Shown: piece by piece, positions 1 to 12,500 of the stretch
How the letters are laid out: each line of letters starts with the position of its first letter
Position numbering within the stretch: the stretch's first letter is position 1
DNA from: Phaeodactylibacter luteus
GTDB taxonomy: Bacteria; Bacteroidota; Bacteroidia; Chitinophagales; Saprospiraceae
Direction of reading: 5' to 3'
Length of the DNA: 64,000 nt
Assembly: GCF_007993045.1 (NCBI RefSeq)
Contig: NZ_VOOR01000022.1
Coordinates: 36,699 to 100,698, forward strand
Position numbers and translations under genes: made by a program
The notes under the pieces: model-generated
The model's database searches: none
Told to the model about the DNA's origin: nothing
Seen by the model: only the letters and a program-made list of their open reading frames with translations

Positions 1-1253
1 CCCCCATCAAAAGCAACGCCCAAAGGGGTAGCGGTCACAGTGCCGGTGTAATCCAAATCATCGCGCCCATGGCTGTCAGTAGCTTGTACCACCACGGCTG
101 GAGCAATGGCATCGCCCACTTCCACATTTGTGGGCTGCTGTACGATCCTAAAGGCAGAAGCCATTACCTCAATACGATTGTTGTCGCCGGTAACGGAGGT
201 AAAAGCGCCTCCGCCATTGGACAGTGCGTAAACCGAGGTAGCGCCATTGCCAAGGGAGTTTACGGTGCGGACCGAGACCTGTACTTGCTCGTTGTCGACC
301 ACCCCCAGCTCATTGAAGGTCGCGTATACGCCGAAGGACTTAGTGCCTTCATCTGGGGCTTCTAAGGTAAGGCCAGAGAAAGTGACCTCGCCGTTGGCAG
401 GGATGAAAGCCTGCTCGCTGATATTGGAGCTGCCATCAAAAAGGGCCAACGCTTTGATGGCATTGGGCAGGTTGACACTTAAGGTGAGGGCTGTTAGCTT
501 GGTAGGGTCCAAATCGGCATCTGTACCGTCAGCACCTCCGTCCCGTATAGTGAAGGAGCCGATTTGCAAGGCATTCGCTGTACTGAGCCCGCTTGCAACG
601 GTATAGGGCTTATAGTCGAAATTGTCCGGCTCATCGAACCCTGGGTCTCTGACGATATCGGATTCCGTGCTGCTGTTCGTCAGGCTGGTCACTGTACCGA
701 GCAGCTCCAAGGAATTGGCAAACATGGTCCAAGTATTCCTGACCGTTTCAGCATTATAACCATACCAGCGCACATACAAAGTCTGCCCGGGGCTCACATT
801 GATATTGAGCCCGATGATATCCCCTGATTGGATATTCTCGTTGTCTGCAACGGTCCGGGTTGTGATGTTGAAAGGAGCGCTGAAGTCTGGGGAATAAGAA
901 AAGGCGACCGTATAATTCCCAATGCCCACATCATCGCGGAAGTGGCTAAAATTGAGCCGGCTGACGTTGATGCTGAAACCGGGGCTAGGGCTGACCCCCA
1001 CCTGGAAGTAGCTGCCGCCGTCGGGAGCCCCCCCGGTTGTCCAGTTAGATTTCTCTGCTCCATCTGAGCCAAAACTGACAGTGGGCAGCAGGCCCAAGAA
1101 GGTTTGGTTTGCGGTGAACGGCTGTGCTTCCACGCCAAGTATAGGCGGATTGGGAGCCCCACTGGAGGTGAGGGGGTAGGAAACAAGGAGAGACTGTGCG
1201 CACAGGGCGTTGCCTAGGAATAAAAGGGCCAGTAGCGTAGTTGTCCATCTCAT
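1..1253 (-). CDS. Secreted surface protein, 5' part (cut by left edge)
   Basis: Reading the minus strand from the ATG at 1253 gives an open frame of 417 codons that reaches the window edge without a stop. The protein begins with a classical signal peptide (MRWTTTLLALLFLGNALCAQ, cleavage after CAQ). It continues as a Thr/Asn/Gly-rich extracellular sequence with no membrane segment. A region near residue 370 (QPTNVEVGDAIAPAVV) resembles the Ig-like/filamin-like repeats common in giant Bacteroidota surface proteins. The C-terminus, where a type IX sorting domain would be expected, is outside the window. Function is unknown; adhesin or matrix protein is a guess. The shorter reading frames on either strand here are shadows of this frame. 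Confidence 0.75.
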   Translation of the reverse strand, partial: MRWTTTLLALLFLGNALCAQSLLVSYPLTSSGAPNPPILGVEAQPFTANQTFLGLLPTVSFGSDGAEKSNWTTGGAPDGGSYFQVGVSPSPGFSINVSRLNFSHFRDDVGIGNYTVAFSYSPDFSAPFNITTRTVADNENIQSGDIIGLNINVSPGQTLYVRWYGYNAETVRNTWTMFANSLELLGTVTSLTNSSTESDIVRDPGFDEPDNFDYKPYTVASGLSTANALQIGSFTIRDGGADGTDADLDPTKLTALTLSVNLPNAIKALALFDGSSNISEQAFIPANGEVTFSGLTLEAPDEGTKSFGVYATFNELGVVDNEQVQVSVRTVNSLGNGATSVYALSNGGGAFTSVTGDNNRIEVMASAFRIVQQPTNVEVGDAIAPAVVVQATDSHGRDDLDYTGTVTATPLGVAFDG

Positions 1254-1674
1254 AGCGGTGTCTGGGATTTTATTTTGTGCAATATTTATCATGCCTGCAC
1301 TATGCGGGCAAGGGGTAATAACTATTTACGAGAGCGCTAGAGCGGAAGGTTCCTCTTCAGCGTTCTTTAGACCATGTCCGGGTCTTGAGCTTTTAGCCGC
1401 AGGCATTCTTTTGATGACACAAGGCCAAAAACCAGAGCTTCACCTAAGCTATATGAGGTTTTTGGGGGGAGGAGCATAAACAAAAAAGTGCAGTTTGCCA
1501 GCCAATTACTATAGCCTCGACATGCTCGTGATCTATAGGAAGCCAAGCCTTTGCAGGGCAAAGGCTTTATGGATGTGGACACTTTCGCGTTGCGCCTGGA
1601 ATGCTGCAACGCAGGAGAGTAGGTAGTTGCCAACCAAGCCTGCTGTGCTAATTTTGACCAGCAAACTGTTGCTT
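1254..1674. other. Gene-free stretch upstream of the surface protein
   Basis: No convincing coding frame is seen here. The stretch should hold the promoter of the minus-strand surface protein gene. I did not identify a clear promoter word or structured RNA in it. The repeat element at 1675-1850 follows. Confidence 0.4.
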
Positions 1675-1850
1675 GGGCGCAAACCAAGTTGTCGTCTTTG
1701 GGGCCTGCCCCTGCCTGCGGGCAGGTGCCGCTATGCTACGGGGCTCGCTATCCGCTCGGCCCTACCGGGCTTACACCCCTGCGCAGCGCTAGGCCTGCCA
1801 AGCTGAACCCCGAAAAGCATAACCGCCTGAGACATTTTGGTTTACACCTT
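1675..1850 (+). repeat. Dispersed GC-rich intergenic repeat, copy A
   Basis: Copy A of a family found eight times in the window. It opens with GGGCGCAAACCA and closes with TGGTTTACACC, an imperfect terminal inverted repeat. The core, 1700-1796, contains GCAGGTGCCGCTATGCTACG, then GGGCTCGC, CGCTCGGCCCTA, GGGCTTACACCCCTG and CGCAGCGCTAGGCC. The core is rich in short inverted repeats (GGGCCT...AGGCC; GCCCCTGCC/GGCAGGTGC). It lies between divergent genes and codes for nothing I recognise. Confidence 0.85.
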
Positions 1851-2012
1851 GTTGCTTTGTGTGTAGGTTTCTCAAGTTCAAAGATAAACATATCCCGGAC
1901 AATGCACAATGGTTTAGTTTTATTAATATATATCCGGTTTACCTTCGCCCCTGCGTGACACCTCTCACCCGATAAGCTGACGATTATCACCGCAGCCTTT
2001 CCCTAAGCCCCT

Positions 2013-2020
2013 TACCTTTG
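2013..2020 (+). promoter_or_regulatory. Candidate -7 box of the V-ATPase operon
   Basis: TACCTTTG matches the Bacteroidota primary-sigma -7 consensus TAnnTTTG, 59 bp upstream of the first operon gene. No good -33 TTG is visible at the usual spacing, so this is a candidate only. Confidence 0.4.
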
Positions 2021-2079
2021 AAAAGCAACTTTTTGGATGCTGCCCTGGCATCGCTCAAGCTCGCAAAAGCAATCAACCC

Positions 2080-2682
2080 ATGGAAGACAAACTGCAATTG
2101 CTCATCGATACCATCCGTCAGGAGGGGGTCGGCCGGGCGCAAGCTATGGCCGATAACATTCTAGAAGAAGCCGAAAAGGAAGCGGCACAGATCCGGCAGG
2201 GAGCGGCCAAAGAAGCAGAAGCCCTGATACAAGAAGCCCGGTTGGAAGCGGAACGCCTCCGGGAGAACACAGCGGCAGAGCTGCAGCTTGCCGCCCGTCA
2301 GGCAAAAGCCACGCTACAGGAAGACATCGCCAGCCTGCTGGCCACAGCAGCTTTTTCCAGCCCACTGCAACAGGTATTCAACGATAAAGCCTTCTTGCAA
2401 GAGCTGATACAACGATTAGCAGAGAGGTGGCAGGAATCTGGCGGGGCTGCCCTACAGGTTTCTCCCGAAGCAGAACCCGAGCTCTGGTCATTCTTCAGCC
2501 AAAAAGCTAAAGCCCAACTGCAAGAAGGCATTTCCCTCTCTCCTATACCTGGGCTAAAGCCGGGGTTCCGCATAGGCCCCGACGGAGAACAGTATGTCAT
2601 CACCTTTTCCGAGGCTGATTTCCATGCCTTTTTCACCCATTTTCTGCGGCCCCACACTAAGGCGCTACTATTCGGCGAATAA
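2080..2682 (+). CDS. atpE: V-type ATP synthase subunit E (peripheral stalk)
   Basis: This 200-residue protein is the first gene of the V-ATPase operon. Residues 1-90 are a charged, Ala/Glu/Lys-rich helix that would form the coiled-coil peripheral stalk. The C-terminal half is a compact globular domain that in the family caps the A3B3 head. Its stop codon directly abuts the next ATG (TAAATG at 2680-2685), indicating translational coupling. The ATG at 2080 is preceded by a TAnnTTTG box at 2013. Identification rests on coiled-coil composition, length and fixed position ahead of DUF2764 and subunit A; sequence conservation in subunit E is always low. Confidence 0.85.
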   Translation: MEDKLQLLIDTIRQEGVGRAQAMADNILEEAEKEAAQIRQGAAKEAEALIQEARLEAERLRENTAAELQLAARQAKATLQEDIASLLATAAFSSPLQQVFNDKAFLQELIQRLAERWQESGGAALQVSPEAEPELWSFFSQKAKAQLQEGISLSPIPGLKPGFRIGPDGEQYVITFSEADFHAFFTHFLRPHTKALLFGE

Positions 2683-3504
2683 ATGCAACCTATGCCCTTC
2701 CTACCTGCATACCGCTACTATGCTTTTGTCGCTGGCCTGCCAGAGCTGCTGCCCGGCCAAAGCCAGGCGCCTATGAGCGCTCAAGCGTTGGATGAAGCCC
2801 TCGCACAGTTGCTGCGGCCCCAAGACCTCGAGCAGCTTCGATTGTTGCAGTACCCCAAAAGCCATGCCGGGCTGCTGGCAAAAGTGCAAGGCCAGCCCAA
2901 GCCGGAAGGGGAAAGCTATGGGGTTTTCCCCCCCTTGGAATTCGAAGAGCGCCTGCAACTAGGGGAAGGGCTGCCCATTTACATGCACCAGTTTTACAGC
3001 CGTTTCCAAGGGCAGGGCGCTACCCTGCCAGCGCTGCAGCACGAGCTCAGCAAGCTGTACTATCAATACGCAAGCTTAAAGGCCATCCCTTTCACCCTCG
3101 AGTGGCTTGCTTTCGATAATCGCCTGCGCAACTTCCTCTCTGCCTGGAACCTTGCCCAATGGGGTGGGGGCACAAACGCATGGTATTTCCTTGATGCCCC
3201 AGAGCTGCTGCGCGAGCTGCCATCTCAGGCGCAACTCAGCAGAGATTATCCTTTCCTTGGGCGCCTATTGCAGGAGTTCAGCCGGCAGCCTGCTGCCCAT
3301 GAGCGGGAAAAGGCCGCCCTCCGCCTACGCTGGGCATACCTAGACCAACTCCTGACCTTCGAAGACTTTACCCTGCCGGTTCTGCTCGGCTATTGGCTGA
3401 AGCTCAACTGGCTGGAAGAGTCGCTGGCTCATACTGCCCAAGCCGGCCGCCGCCGCGTGAGCCAGTTTATCCATCAACATACTCAAAACCTGCTCCGCTC
3501 ATGA
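2683..3504 (+). CDS. DUF2764 family V-ATPase-associated protein
   Basis: This 273-residue soluble protein begins MPFLPAYRYYAFVAGLPELL, a hallmark of DUF2764 proteins encoded between subunits E and A in bacterial V-ATPase operons, for example in Chlamydia and Bacteroidota. It starts directly after the atpE stop and its TGA overlaps the atpA ATG (ATGA at 3501-3504). The operon has no recognisable subunit C, and this mostly helical protein fills the operon position where such a subunit is encoded elsewhere. A role as a C/d-like central-stalk socket is therefore plausible but is inference. No catalytic motif is visible. Confidence 0.8.
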   Translation: MQPMPFLPAYRYYAFVAGLPELLPGQSQAPMSAQALDEALAQLLRPQDLEQLRLLQYPKSHAGLLAKVQGQPKPEGESYGVFPPLEFEERLQLGEGLPIYMHQFYSRFQGQGATLPALQHELSKLYYQYASLKAIPFTLEWLAFDNRLRNFLSAWNLAQWGGGTNAWYFLDAPELLRELPSQAQLSRDYPFLGRLLQEFSRQPAAHEREKAALRLRWAYLDQLLTFEDFTLPVLLGYWLKLNWLEESLAHTAQAGRRRVSQFIHQHTQNLLRS

Positions 3505-5279
3505 ATACGGTACAATCTGGAACGAAAGGCACCGTCCACGGCATCATCTCCAACCTGGTGCTGGCCCATATCGATGGGCCGGTCGCCCAAAACGAAATAG
3601 CTTATGTGGAGCACGAAGGGGCCGAGCTCATGGCAGAGGTCATCAAAATATCCGGTGGCCTGGCTTACCTGCAAGCTTTCGAAAGCACGAGAGGGCTCCG
3701 CCCTGGCGCAGGCATCCGCTTCACCGGGCACTTGCTGGAAGCGACTCTTGGCCCGGGTATCCTTTCGCAGATTTATGATGGGCTGATGCACGACCTGCAC
3801 GCTATGACCGGGCTATTCCTTCAGAGGGGCGACTACACCTCTGCCCTGGACTTGGACAAGGAATGGGCGTTCAAACCGCTGGCCGAGGTAGGGCAGCAAG
3901 TGCGGGCTGGCGATTGGCTGGGCAATGTAGACGAGCGCGGGCTGGCCCACAAAATCATGGTCCCTTTCAAACTAACTGGCCAGTACACGATCGCCAGCCT
4001 GGCTACAGAGGGGCTTTACAAAGTACAGGACACTGTAGCCACCCTGACCGACGAAACAGGGCAAGAGGTGGCTGTCAGCATGCTGCAAAAGTTCCCTGTG
4101 AAACGTGCCGTGCGCGCTTACCGCGAAAAGCCCCGCCCTTTCCGGCTGCTCGAAACCGGAGTGCGCACTATTGATACCCTCAACCCTATGGCAGAAGGCG
4201 GGACTGGGTTCATCCCTGGCCCTTTCGGCAGTGGGAAAACCGTGCTGCAGCAAGCCATTTCCCGTCAGGCCGAGGCCGATGTCGTCATTGTGGCAGCCTG
4301 TGGGGAGCGGGCCAACGAAGTAGTCGACCTCTTTGTGGAATTCCCTGAATTGGACGACCCCTGGTCAGACCGCAAGCTGATGGAGCGCACCACCATCATC
4401 GCCAACACCTCCAATATGCCTGTAGCCGCGCGTGAGGCGTCGGTCTATACCGCTATGGCCATTGCAGAGTATTACCGGGCTATGGGGCTTAAAGTCCTGC
4501 TCCTGGCTGACTCTACCTCACGCTGGGCTCAAGCGCTGCGCGAAATGTCCAACCGTATGGAAGAATTGCCCGGCCCGGATGCCTTCCCCATGGACCTGCC
4601 CGCCATCATCTCCAACTTTTATGCCCGCGCGGGCATGGTGTACCTGAACAACGGGGCCACTGGCTCCATCACCTTTATCGGCACGGTGTCCCCCGCTGGG
4701 GGCAACCTGAAGGAGCCCGTGACAGAGTCCACAAAAAAGGTAGCCCGCTGCTTCTATGCCCTTTCTCAGCGGCGGGCGGACAGCAAGCGCTACCCGGCTA
4801 TCGACCCCATTGAGAGCTATTCCAAGTACTTGGAATACCCGGAGCTTCAGCAGACCCTCAATGAGCAGATTGCCCCGGGCTGGACTCAACAGGTGAACGA
4901 GCTGAAAAGCCTTTTGATGCGGGGCAAGGAGGCGGCTGAGCAGATCAATATCCTCGGGGATGACGGTGTTGCCCTTGACACCCACCTTGCGTACTGGCGT
5001 GCGGAAGTAGTGGACGAAGCCATCCTTCAGCAGAATGCTTTTGACGAAGTGGACGCCCGTACGCCATTACAACGGCAAAAGTATTTGGTTGAGCTGATCT
5101 TGCAGGTAGCGCGCACCTCGCTCCACTTCGAACAATACGAAGACATCGCCCCCTACTTCAAACAGCTCATCAACCACCTCAAACAGATGAATTATTCGCC
5201 ATTCGATTCGGATGCATTCCAAAAGTACCGGTCTGCCCTTGATGACATTTTAGCCGAAAGGCTGCTTCAAAACACATAG
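3501..5279 (+). CDS. atpA: V-type ATP synthase catalytic subunit A
   Basis: Catalytic nucleotide-binding subunit of the V1/A1 head, which hydrolyses or makes ATP in the A3B3 hexamer. The start at 3501 gives 592 residues, the family's normal size, and overlaps the preceding stop as ATGA. An in-frame start 108 bp further upstream would lie inside the DUF2764 gene and is rejected. Visible motifs are Walker A GPFGSGKT at residues 240-247, the CGERANE segment with the catalytic Glu shortly after, and Walker B VLLLAD near residue 335 followed by STSRWAQALRE. The non-homologous region typical of A subunits lies ahead of the P-loop. Subunit B follows after four bases. Confidence 0.97.
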   Translation: MNTVQSGTKGTVHGIISNLVLAHIDGPVAQNEIAYVEHEGAELMAEVIKISGGLAYLQAFESTRGLRPGAGIRFTGHLLEATLGPGILSQIYDGLMHDLHAMTGLFLQRGDYTSALDLDKEWAFKPLAEVGQQVRAGDWLGNVDERGLAHKIMVPFKLTGQYTIASLATEGLYKVQDTVATLTDETGQEVAVSMLQKFPVKRAVRAYREKPRPFRLLETGVRTIDTLNPMAEGGTGFIPGPFGSGKTVLQQAISRQAEADVVIVAACGERANEVVDLFVEFPELDDPWSDRKLMERTTIIANTSNMPVAAREASVYTAMAIAEYYRAMGLKVLLLADSTSRWAQALREMSNRMEELPGPDAFPMDLPAIISNFYARAGMVYLNNGATGSITFIGTVSPAGGNLKEPVTESTKKVARCFYALSQRRADSKRYPAIDPIESYSKYLEYPELQQTLNEQIAPGWTQQVNELKSLLMRGKEAAEQINILGDDGVALDTHLAYWRAEVVDEAILQQNAFDEVDARTPLQRQKYLVELILQVARTSLHFEQYEDIAPYFKQLINHLKQMNYSPFDSDAFQKYRSALDDILAERLLQNT

Positions 5280-5283
5280 CCTT

Positions 5284-6609
5284 ATGCCCACTGCATTCCA
5301 ACGCATATATACCCGGATAGAGGACATTACCAAAGCCACCTGCACGGTGAAGGCTACTGGCGTCGGCTACGAAGAGCTGGCTACAGTGCACGGCCAGCTG
5401 GCGCAGGTCGTGAAAATTGTGGGCGATGAGATCACCTTACAGGTTTTCACAGGCACAGAGGGCATACCTACAAATGCAGAGGTCGTCTTTTTGGGAAAAC
5501 CTCCGGGCCTGCAGGTCAGCGATGCTCTGGCCGGCCGTTTCTTTGATGCCTATGGCCAGCCAATAGACGGCGGCCCGCAAGTGCCCGGGCAATGGAGAGA
5601 AATAGGCGGGCCATCGGTCAACCCGGTCAGGCGGGAACAGCCCTCGGAGCTCATCACCACCGGCATTGCCGGCATAGACCTGAACAACACCCTGGTGACC
5701 GGGCAGAAAATCCCCTTTTTCGCTGACCCCGATCAGCCGTTCAACCCTGTTATGGCTACCGTGGCCCTGCGCACCGCTGCTGACCGCATCATCTTGGGCG
5801 GTATCGGGCTGACCAATGACGACTACCTCTATTTCCGGCAGGTGTTCGAACAGGCTGGCGCGCTCCACCGCATTGTCAGCTTTGTCAATACTACTGAAGG
5901 GCCTACGGTGGAGCGCCTGCTCATACCGGATATGGCGTTGACTGCAGCAGAGTACTTCGCCGTAGAAAAAAAGGAGAAGGTGCTCGTCCTGCTCACAGAC
6001 ATGACGCTCTATGCGGACGCCCTGAGCATCGTTTCCAACCGTATGGACCAAATCCCTTCCAAGGACAGTATGCCCGGCTCTCTGTACAGCGATCTGGCCA
6101 AACTATACGAGAAGGCCGTACAATTCGATCATGGGGGCTCTATCACCATCGTAGCGGTGACCACCCTCTCTGGGGGTGATATCACCCACGCCATACCCGA
6201 CAACACCGGGTATATCACAGAGGGGCAGCTCTTTCTAAGGCGGGATGCAGAGATTGGCAAAGTTATAGTTGACCCTTTCCGCAGCCTTTCCCGCCTCAAA
6301 CAATTGGTGATTGGCAAAAAGACCCGCGAAGACCACCCGCAGGTCATGAATACCGCAGTGCGCTTGTACGCGGACGCAGCAGATGCCCGCACCAAATTGG
6401 AAAATGGCTTTGAACTGACGGACTACGACGAGCGGGCGCTAGCTTTTGCCCGGGAATACGCAGAAGAGCTCCTTGCCATTGATGTCAACATCAGTACTGA
6501 AGCCATGCTCGATACGGCTTGGAAACTTTTTGCCCGCCACTTCACCCAGACGGAAGCTGGCATTAAACAGACCTTGGCTGATGCCTACTGGCCTCAGACA
6601 GAAGCTTAA
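5284..6609 (+). CDS. atpB: V-type ATP synthase regulatory subunit B
   Basis: Non-catalytic nucleotide-binding partner of subunit A in the A3B3 hexamer. The protein is 441 residues long, within the family's size range. It lacks a Walker A P-loop (the corresponding segment reads TGQKIPFFADPDQPFNP), as expected for B subunits. It retains LLTDMTLYADALS and SNRMDQIPSKDSMPGSLYSDL, the conserved B-subunit interface region. It lies 4 bp after atpA and 11 bp before atpD, in the same transcription unit. I saw no truncation or frameshift. Confidence 0.97.
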   Translation: MPTAFQRIYTRIEDITKATCTVKATGVGYEELATVHGQLAQVVKIVGDEITLQVFTGTEGIPTNAEVVFLGKPPGLQVSDALAGRFFDAYGQPIDGGPQVPGQWREIGGPSVNPVRREQPSELITTGIAGIDLNNTLVTGQKIPFFADPDQPFNPVMATVALRTAADRIILGGIGLTNDDYLYFRQVFEQAGALHRIVSFVNTTEGPTVERLLIPDMALTAAEYFAVEKKEKVLVLLTDMTLYADALSIVSNRMDQIPSKDSMPGSLYSDLAKLYEKAVQFDHGGSITIVAVTTLSGGDITHAIPDNTGYITEGQLFLRRDAEIGKVIVDPFRSLSRLKQLVIGKKTREDHPQVMNTAVRLYADAADARTKLENGFELTDYDERALAFAREYAEELLAIDVNISTEAMLDTAWKLFARHFTQTEAGIKQTLADAYWPQTEA

Positions 6610-6620
6610 CGCAAAAAGAC

Positions 6621-7213
6621 ATGGCCATCACTTTCCAATACAACAAGACCGCGCTGCAGGAGCTGCAGCAGAAGCTCCGTGCCCGGCAGAGCGCGCTGCC
6701 CATTTTGAAGAGCAAGGAGGCAGCCCTGCGGGCAGCAGTGAAAGAGGCCCGCCTAGAAGCCCAATCACTGAAAGCCGAGCTGCAGCAGCACCTCGAAGGG
6801 CAGGAGGAAATGGGCCGGCTCTGGGCTGGCTTTGATTTCAGCCTGGTGCAGGTCAGAGAAGTGAAGGCAGCTAAACGCAAAGTGGCAGGGGTGCCAACCA
6901 CTTGGGTTGAAGAAGTGCATTTTGAGCCGCCCGTATACAGCCCTTTCCATTCCCCCGGCTGGTTTCCGGAAGGGGTCCTTTTGCTGCAAGAATGGTCGCG
7001 GCTGGAAATCGCCCACCGGGCCGCTTTACTCCGGGCAGAACAATTGGAGCACGCCCGCAAAAAAGCCACGCAGAAGGTCAACCTCTATGAAAAGGTGCAA
7101 ATCCCTGGCTATGAGGAAGCGATACAAAAAATTGAACGCTACCTGGAAGACGAGGAGAACCTGGCCAAAGCTGCCCAGAAAATTGTAAAAAAATGCCAAA
7201 ACCAACAAAAGCT

Positions 7214-7217
<4 letters not shown>
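6621..7217 (+). CDS. atpD: V-type ATP synthase subunit D (central rotor stalk)
   Basis: This 198-residue protein has long N- and C-terminal helices rich in Leu, Gln, Lys and Glu, the antiparallel coiled coil that forms the rotor shaft inside A3B3. The N-terminus MAITFQYNKTALQELQQKL followed by RARQSALPILKSKEAALR is typical of subunit D. Its stop overlaps the next gene (ATGA at 7214-7217). Subunit F, the usual rotor partner, is not encoded in the operon, as in related bacterial operons that contain DUF2764. Confidence 0.93.
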
Positions 7218-9474
<2,257 letters not shown>

Positions 9475-9487
9475 CGGCAAATAAACA

Positions 9488-9516
9488 GCCCCGGCACAGC
9501 AGAACTGTACCGGGGC
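9488..9516. terminator. Bidirectional hairpin between converging units
   Basis: GCCCCGGCACA pairs with TGTACCGGGGC with one mismatch around a short loop. It lies 14 bp after atpK and 35 bp beyond the end of the converging giant gene, so it can serve both transcripts. AT-rich sequence follows on the plus side. Confidence 0.7.
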
Positions 9517-9550
9517 CGGATATTATATAATCTGTTGATTGCGTCAGCGC

Positions 9551-12500
9551 TTACTGAACGATGATCAGACGGTGAGATTCTACGCCTTCATTAGCGTAAA
9601 CCTGTACGGTATACGTTCCGGCTGGGTAAGTGCTCACATCAAGGTCTGCCGTCCCGTAGCTCGTCTGCAACTGCTGCAAGTGCTTTCCGGTAGCCATCTC
9701 GCTAATGCGGATGGTCACGTTGTTGCCAAATGACTCAGGGATTTCCAATTGTACCAATCCTGCTTTGGCAGGGTTGGGGAAAAGGGTGCTGCCGCTGAGA
9801 TCGCCAACCACACCTGTGGTGGCATCGGGTACACAAGGCTCTTGGAATTCAAATGCGCCCATATCACGCTGCACACCAAAGACCATTTCGCCACGCTGAT
9901 CGGGCGTATTATCTTCAGGGTCACCTGCATTGATTGCCGGGCTTGGGCAGTTCAGGGCGTGGGTCTGTGTCATACCTCCATTGTTAGCCAATGGAGAAAG
10001 GTTAGGATCTACCGGCATATCTGCTGTACCTTCTACATCGGTCATATCTGCAGGGAATGCATCTGTATCATCCTGTCCAATCAGGTTATAGCCAGCAGAC
10101 AGCATCGTACCGCCTCCTGCTACATCCTGTCCCATGCCATCAGCTGTGTTGGTTGCGATAATGCTGCTCCGAAGGGTGATCATATTATCTCCATCCATTT
10201 GCATTACGCCACCACCCATCATCATAGCCATATTATTGGCAACCGTAGAAGTGCTGACCATCATGGCCCCACCATTGGTGATGCCACCGCCACTATTGGC
10301 TGAGCTATTGCCAGAAACTGTGCTCGCAGTCAGCATTAGCATGCCGCCTGCATCATTGTGGATACCGCCACCATTGCCCATGCCAGTTACCATATTATTA
10401 GAAATGGTAGAGGACATGATTTCGATAGTACCGCCTGCGTTGAATACACCTGCGCCACCTTGATCGGCTCCACTACCTACAGCAGAGTTGCCATCTACAG
10501 TCACATTGGTCACGGTCATCGTGCCAGCTCCGTTCCAAAGGCCACCGCCTTCAGCTGCTGCGGTATTGCCCGTTACCATGCCGCCGGTGATGTCCATATC
10601 GCCAGGGCCAGTGATGTGCACGCCGCCGCCGTTGCCAGGGGCGCTGCCCGTGGTATTGTTGCTCAGCTCCACATCCGTCAGTACCACTACCGTAGCAGCG
10701 CCAGAGTTGTCCTCTATGCCACCGCCTGCGCGGGAAGCAGAGTTACCAGAAATGACTGTGCCCTCTACCGTCAGTGTTGCGCCAGCATCGTTGAGGATAC
10801 CACCGCCGCTGCCAGACATGCCGTCTGCCATATTGTTCGAGATGGTGCCGCCCATGACCATGACCGTGCCGCTCAGGTTGTAGATACCCCCACCGCCTTG
10901 GTCTGCGCCGGCACCGCTTGCTACGTTGCCGTCGATCGTTACGTCGGTCACCGTCATCACGCCAGCGCCGTTCCAAAGGCCACCGCCTTCAGCTGCTGCG
11001 GTATTGCCCGTTACCATGCCGCCGGTGATGTCCATATCGCCAGGGCCAGTGATGTGCACGCCGCCGCCGTTGCCCGGAGCGCTGCCTGTGGTGTTATTGC
11101 TCAGCTCTACGTTGGTTAGCGTTACTACTGTAGCAGCGCCAGAGTTGTCCTCTATGCCACCGCCTGCGCGGGAAGCAGAGTTGCCAGATATGACTGTGCC
11201 ATTGACCGTCAGTGTTGCGCCAGCATCGTTGAGGATACCACCGCCGCTGCCAGACATGCCGTCTGCCATATTGTTCGAGATGGTACCGCCCATGACCATG
11301 ACCGTGCCGCTCAGGTTGTAGATACCCCCACCGCCTTGGTCTGCGCCGGCACCGCTTGCTACGTTGCCGTCGATCGTTGCGTCGGTCACCGTCATCACGC
11401 CAGCGCCGTTCCAAAGGCCACCGCCTTCGGCTGCTGCGGTATTGCCCATGACCATACCACCGGTGATGTCCATATCGCCAGGGCCAGTGATGTGCACGCC
11501 GCCGCCGTTGCCCGGAGCGCTGCCTGTGGTGTTATTGCTCAGCTCTACGTTGGTTAGCGTTACTACCGTAGCAGCGCCAGAGTTGTCCTCTATGCCACCG
11601 CCTGCGCGGGAAGCAGAGTTGCCAGAAATGACTGTGCCCTCTACCGTCAGTGTTGCGCCAGCATCGTTGAGGATACCACCGCCGCTGCCAGACATGCCGT
11701 CTGCCATATTGTTCGAGATGACACCGCCCATGACCATGACCGTGCCGCTCAGGTTGTAGATACCCCCACCGCCTTGGTCTGCGCCGGCACCGCTTGCTAC
11801 GTTGCCGTCGATCGTTACGTCGGTCACCGTCATCACGCCAGCTCCGTTCCAAAGGCCACCGCCTTCAGCTGCTGCGATATTGCCCGTTACCATGCCGCCG
11901 GTGATGTCCATATCGCCAGGGCCAGTGATGTGCACGCCGCCGCCGTTGCCAGGGGCGCTGCCCGTGGTATTGTTGGCTAAAGTTACGTTCGTGAGGACGA
12001 CGGTAGTGCTTTCGCGAGAATTGTCTTCAATGCCGCCACCTGCACGAGAAGCAGAGTTGCCATCGATAACAGATTCCATGACTACGAGCGTTGCCAAGGA
12101 ATCATTTAAGATACCACCACCGCTGCCAGCCATGCCATTTGCCATGTTGCCAGCGATCACTGTATTGTTCATTACCATTACGGTGCCACGGAGGTTATAA
12201 ATACCGCCGCCGCCTTGGTCAGACTCATCGCCACTTGCAACATTACCTGCGATATTTACCCCGCTAACGGTCATTGTGCCCGCACCATTCCAAAGACCGC
12301 CGCCTTCGGCTGCTGCAGTATTGTTATTGACCACGCCACCAGTGATATCCATATCGCCTGCACCGGTAATGTGCACGCCGCCGCCATTGCCAGGGGCGCT
12401 GCCCGTAGCATTATTCACCAGCTCAACGTTGGTGAGGGTGACTACTGTGGCAGCACCAGAGTTGTCCTCTATGCCACCGCCTGCGCGAGAAGCAGAGTTG

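Noticed and set aside
1689..1958. Short frame covering repeat copy A
   Set aside because: All eight repeat copies give similar small frames (YGARYPLGPTGLTPLRSARP-like text), but the frame is broken in several copies and lacks coding support. It is a property of the repeat, not a gene.
3393..3500. Upstream in-frame start for V-ATPase subunit A
   Set aside because: The extra 36 residues lie within the DUF2764 gene and do not match the family N-terminus; the ATGA overlap at 3501 is preferred.
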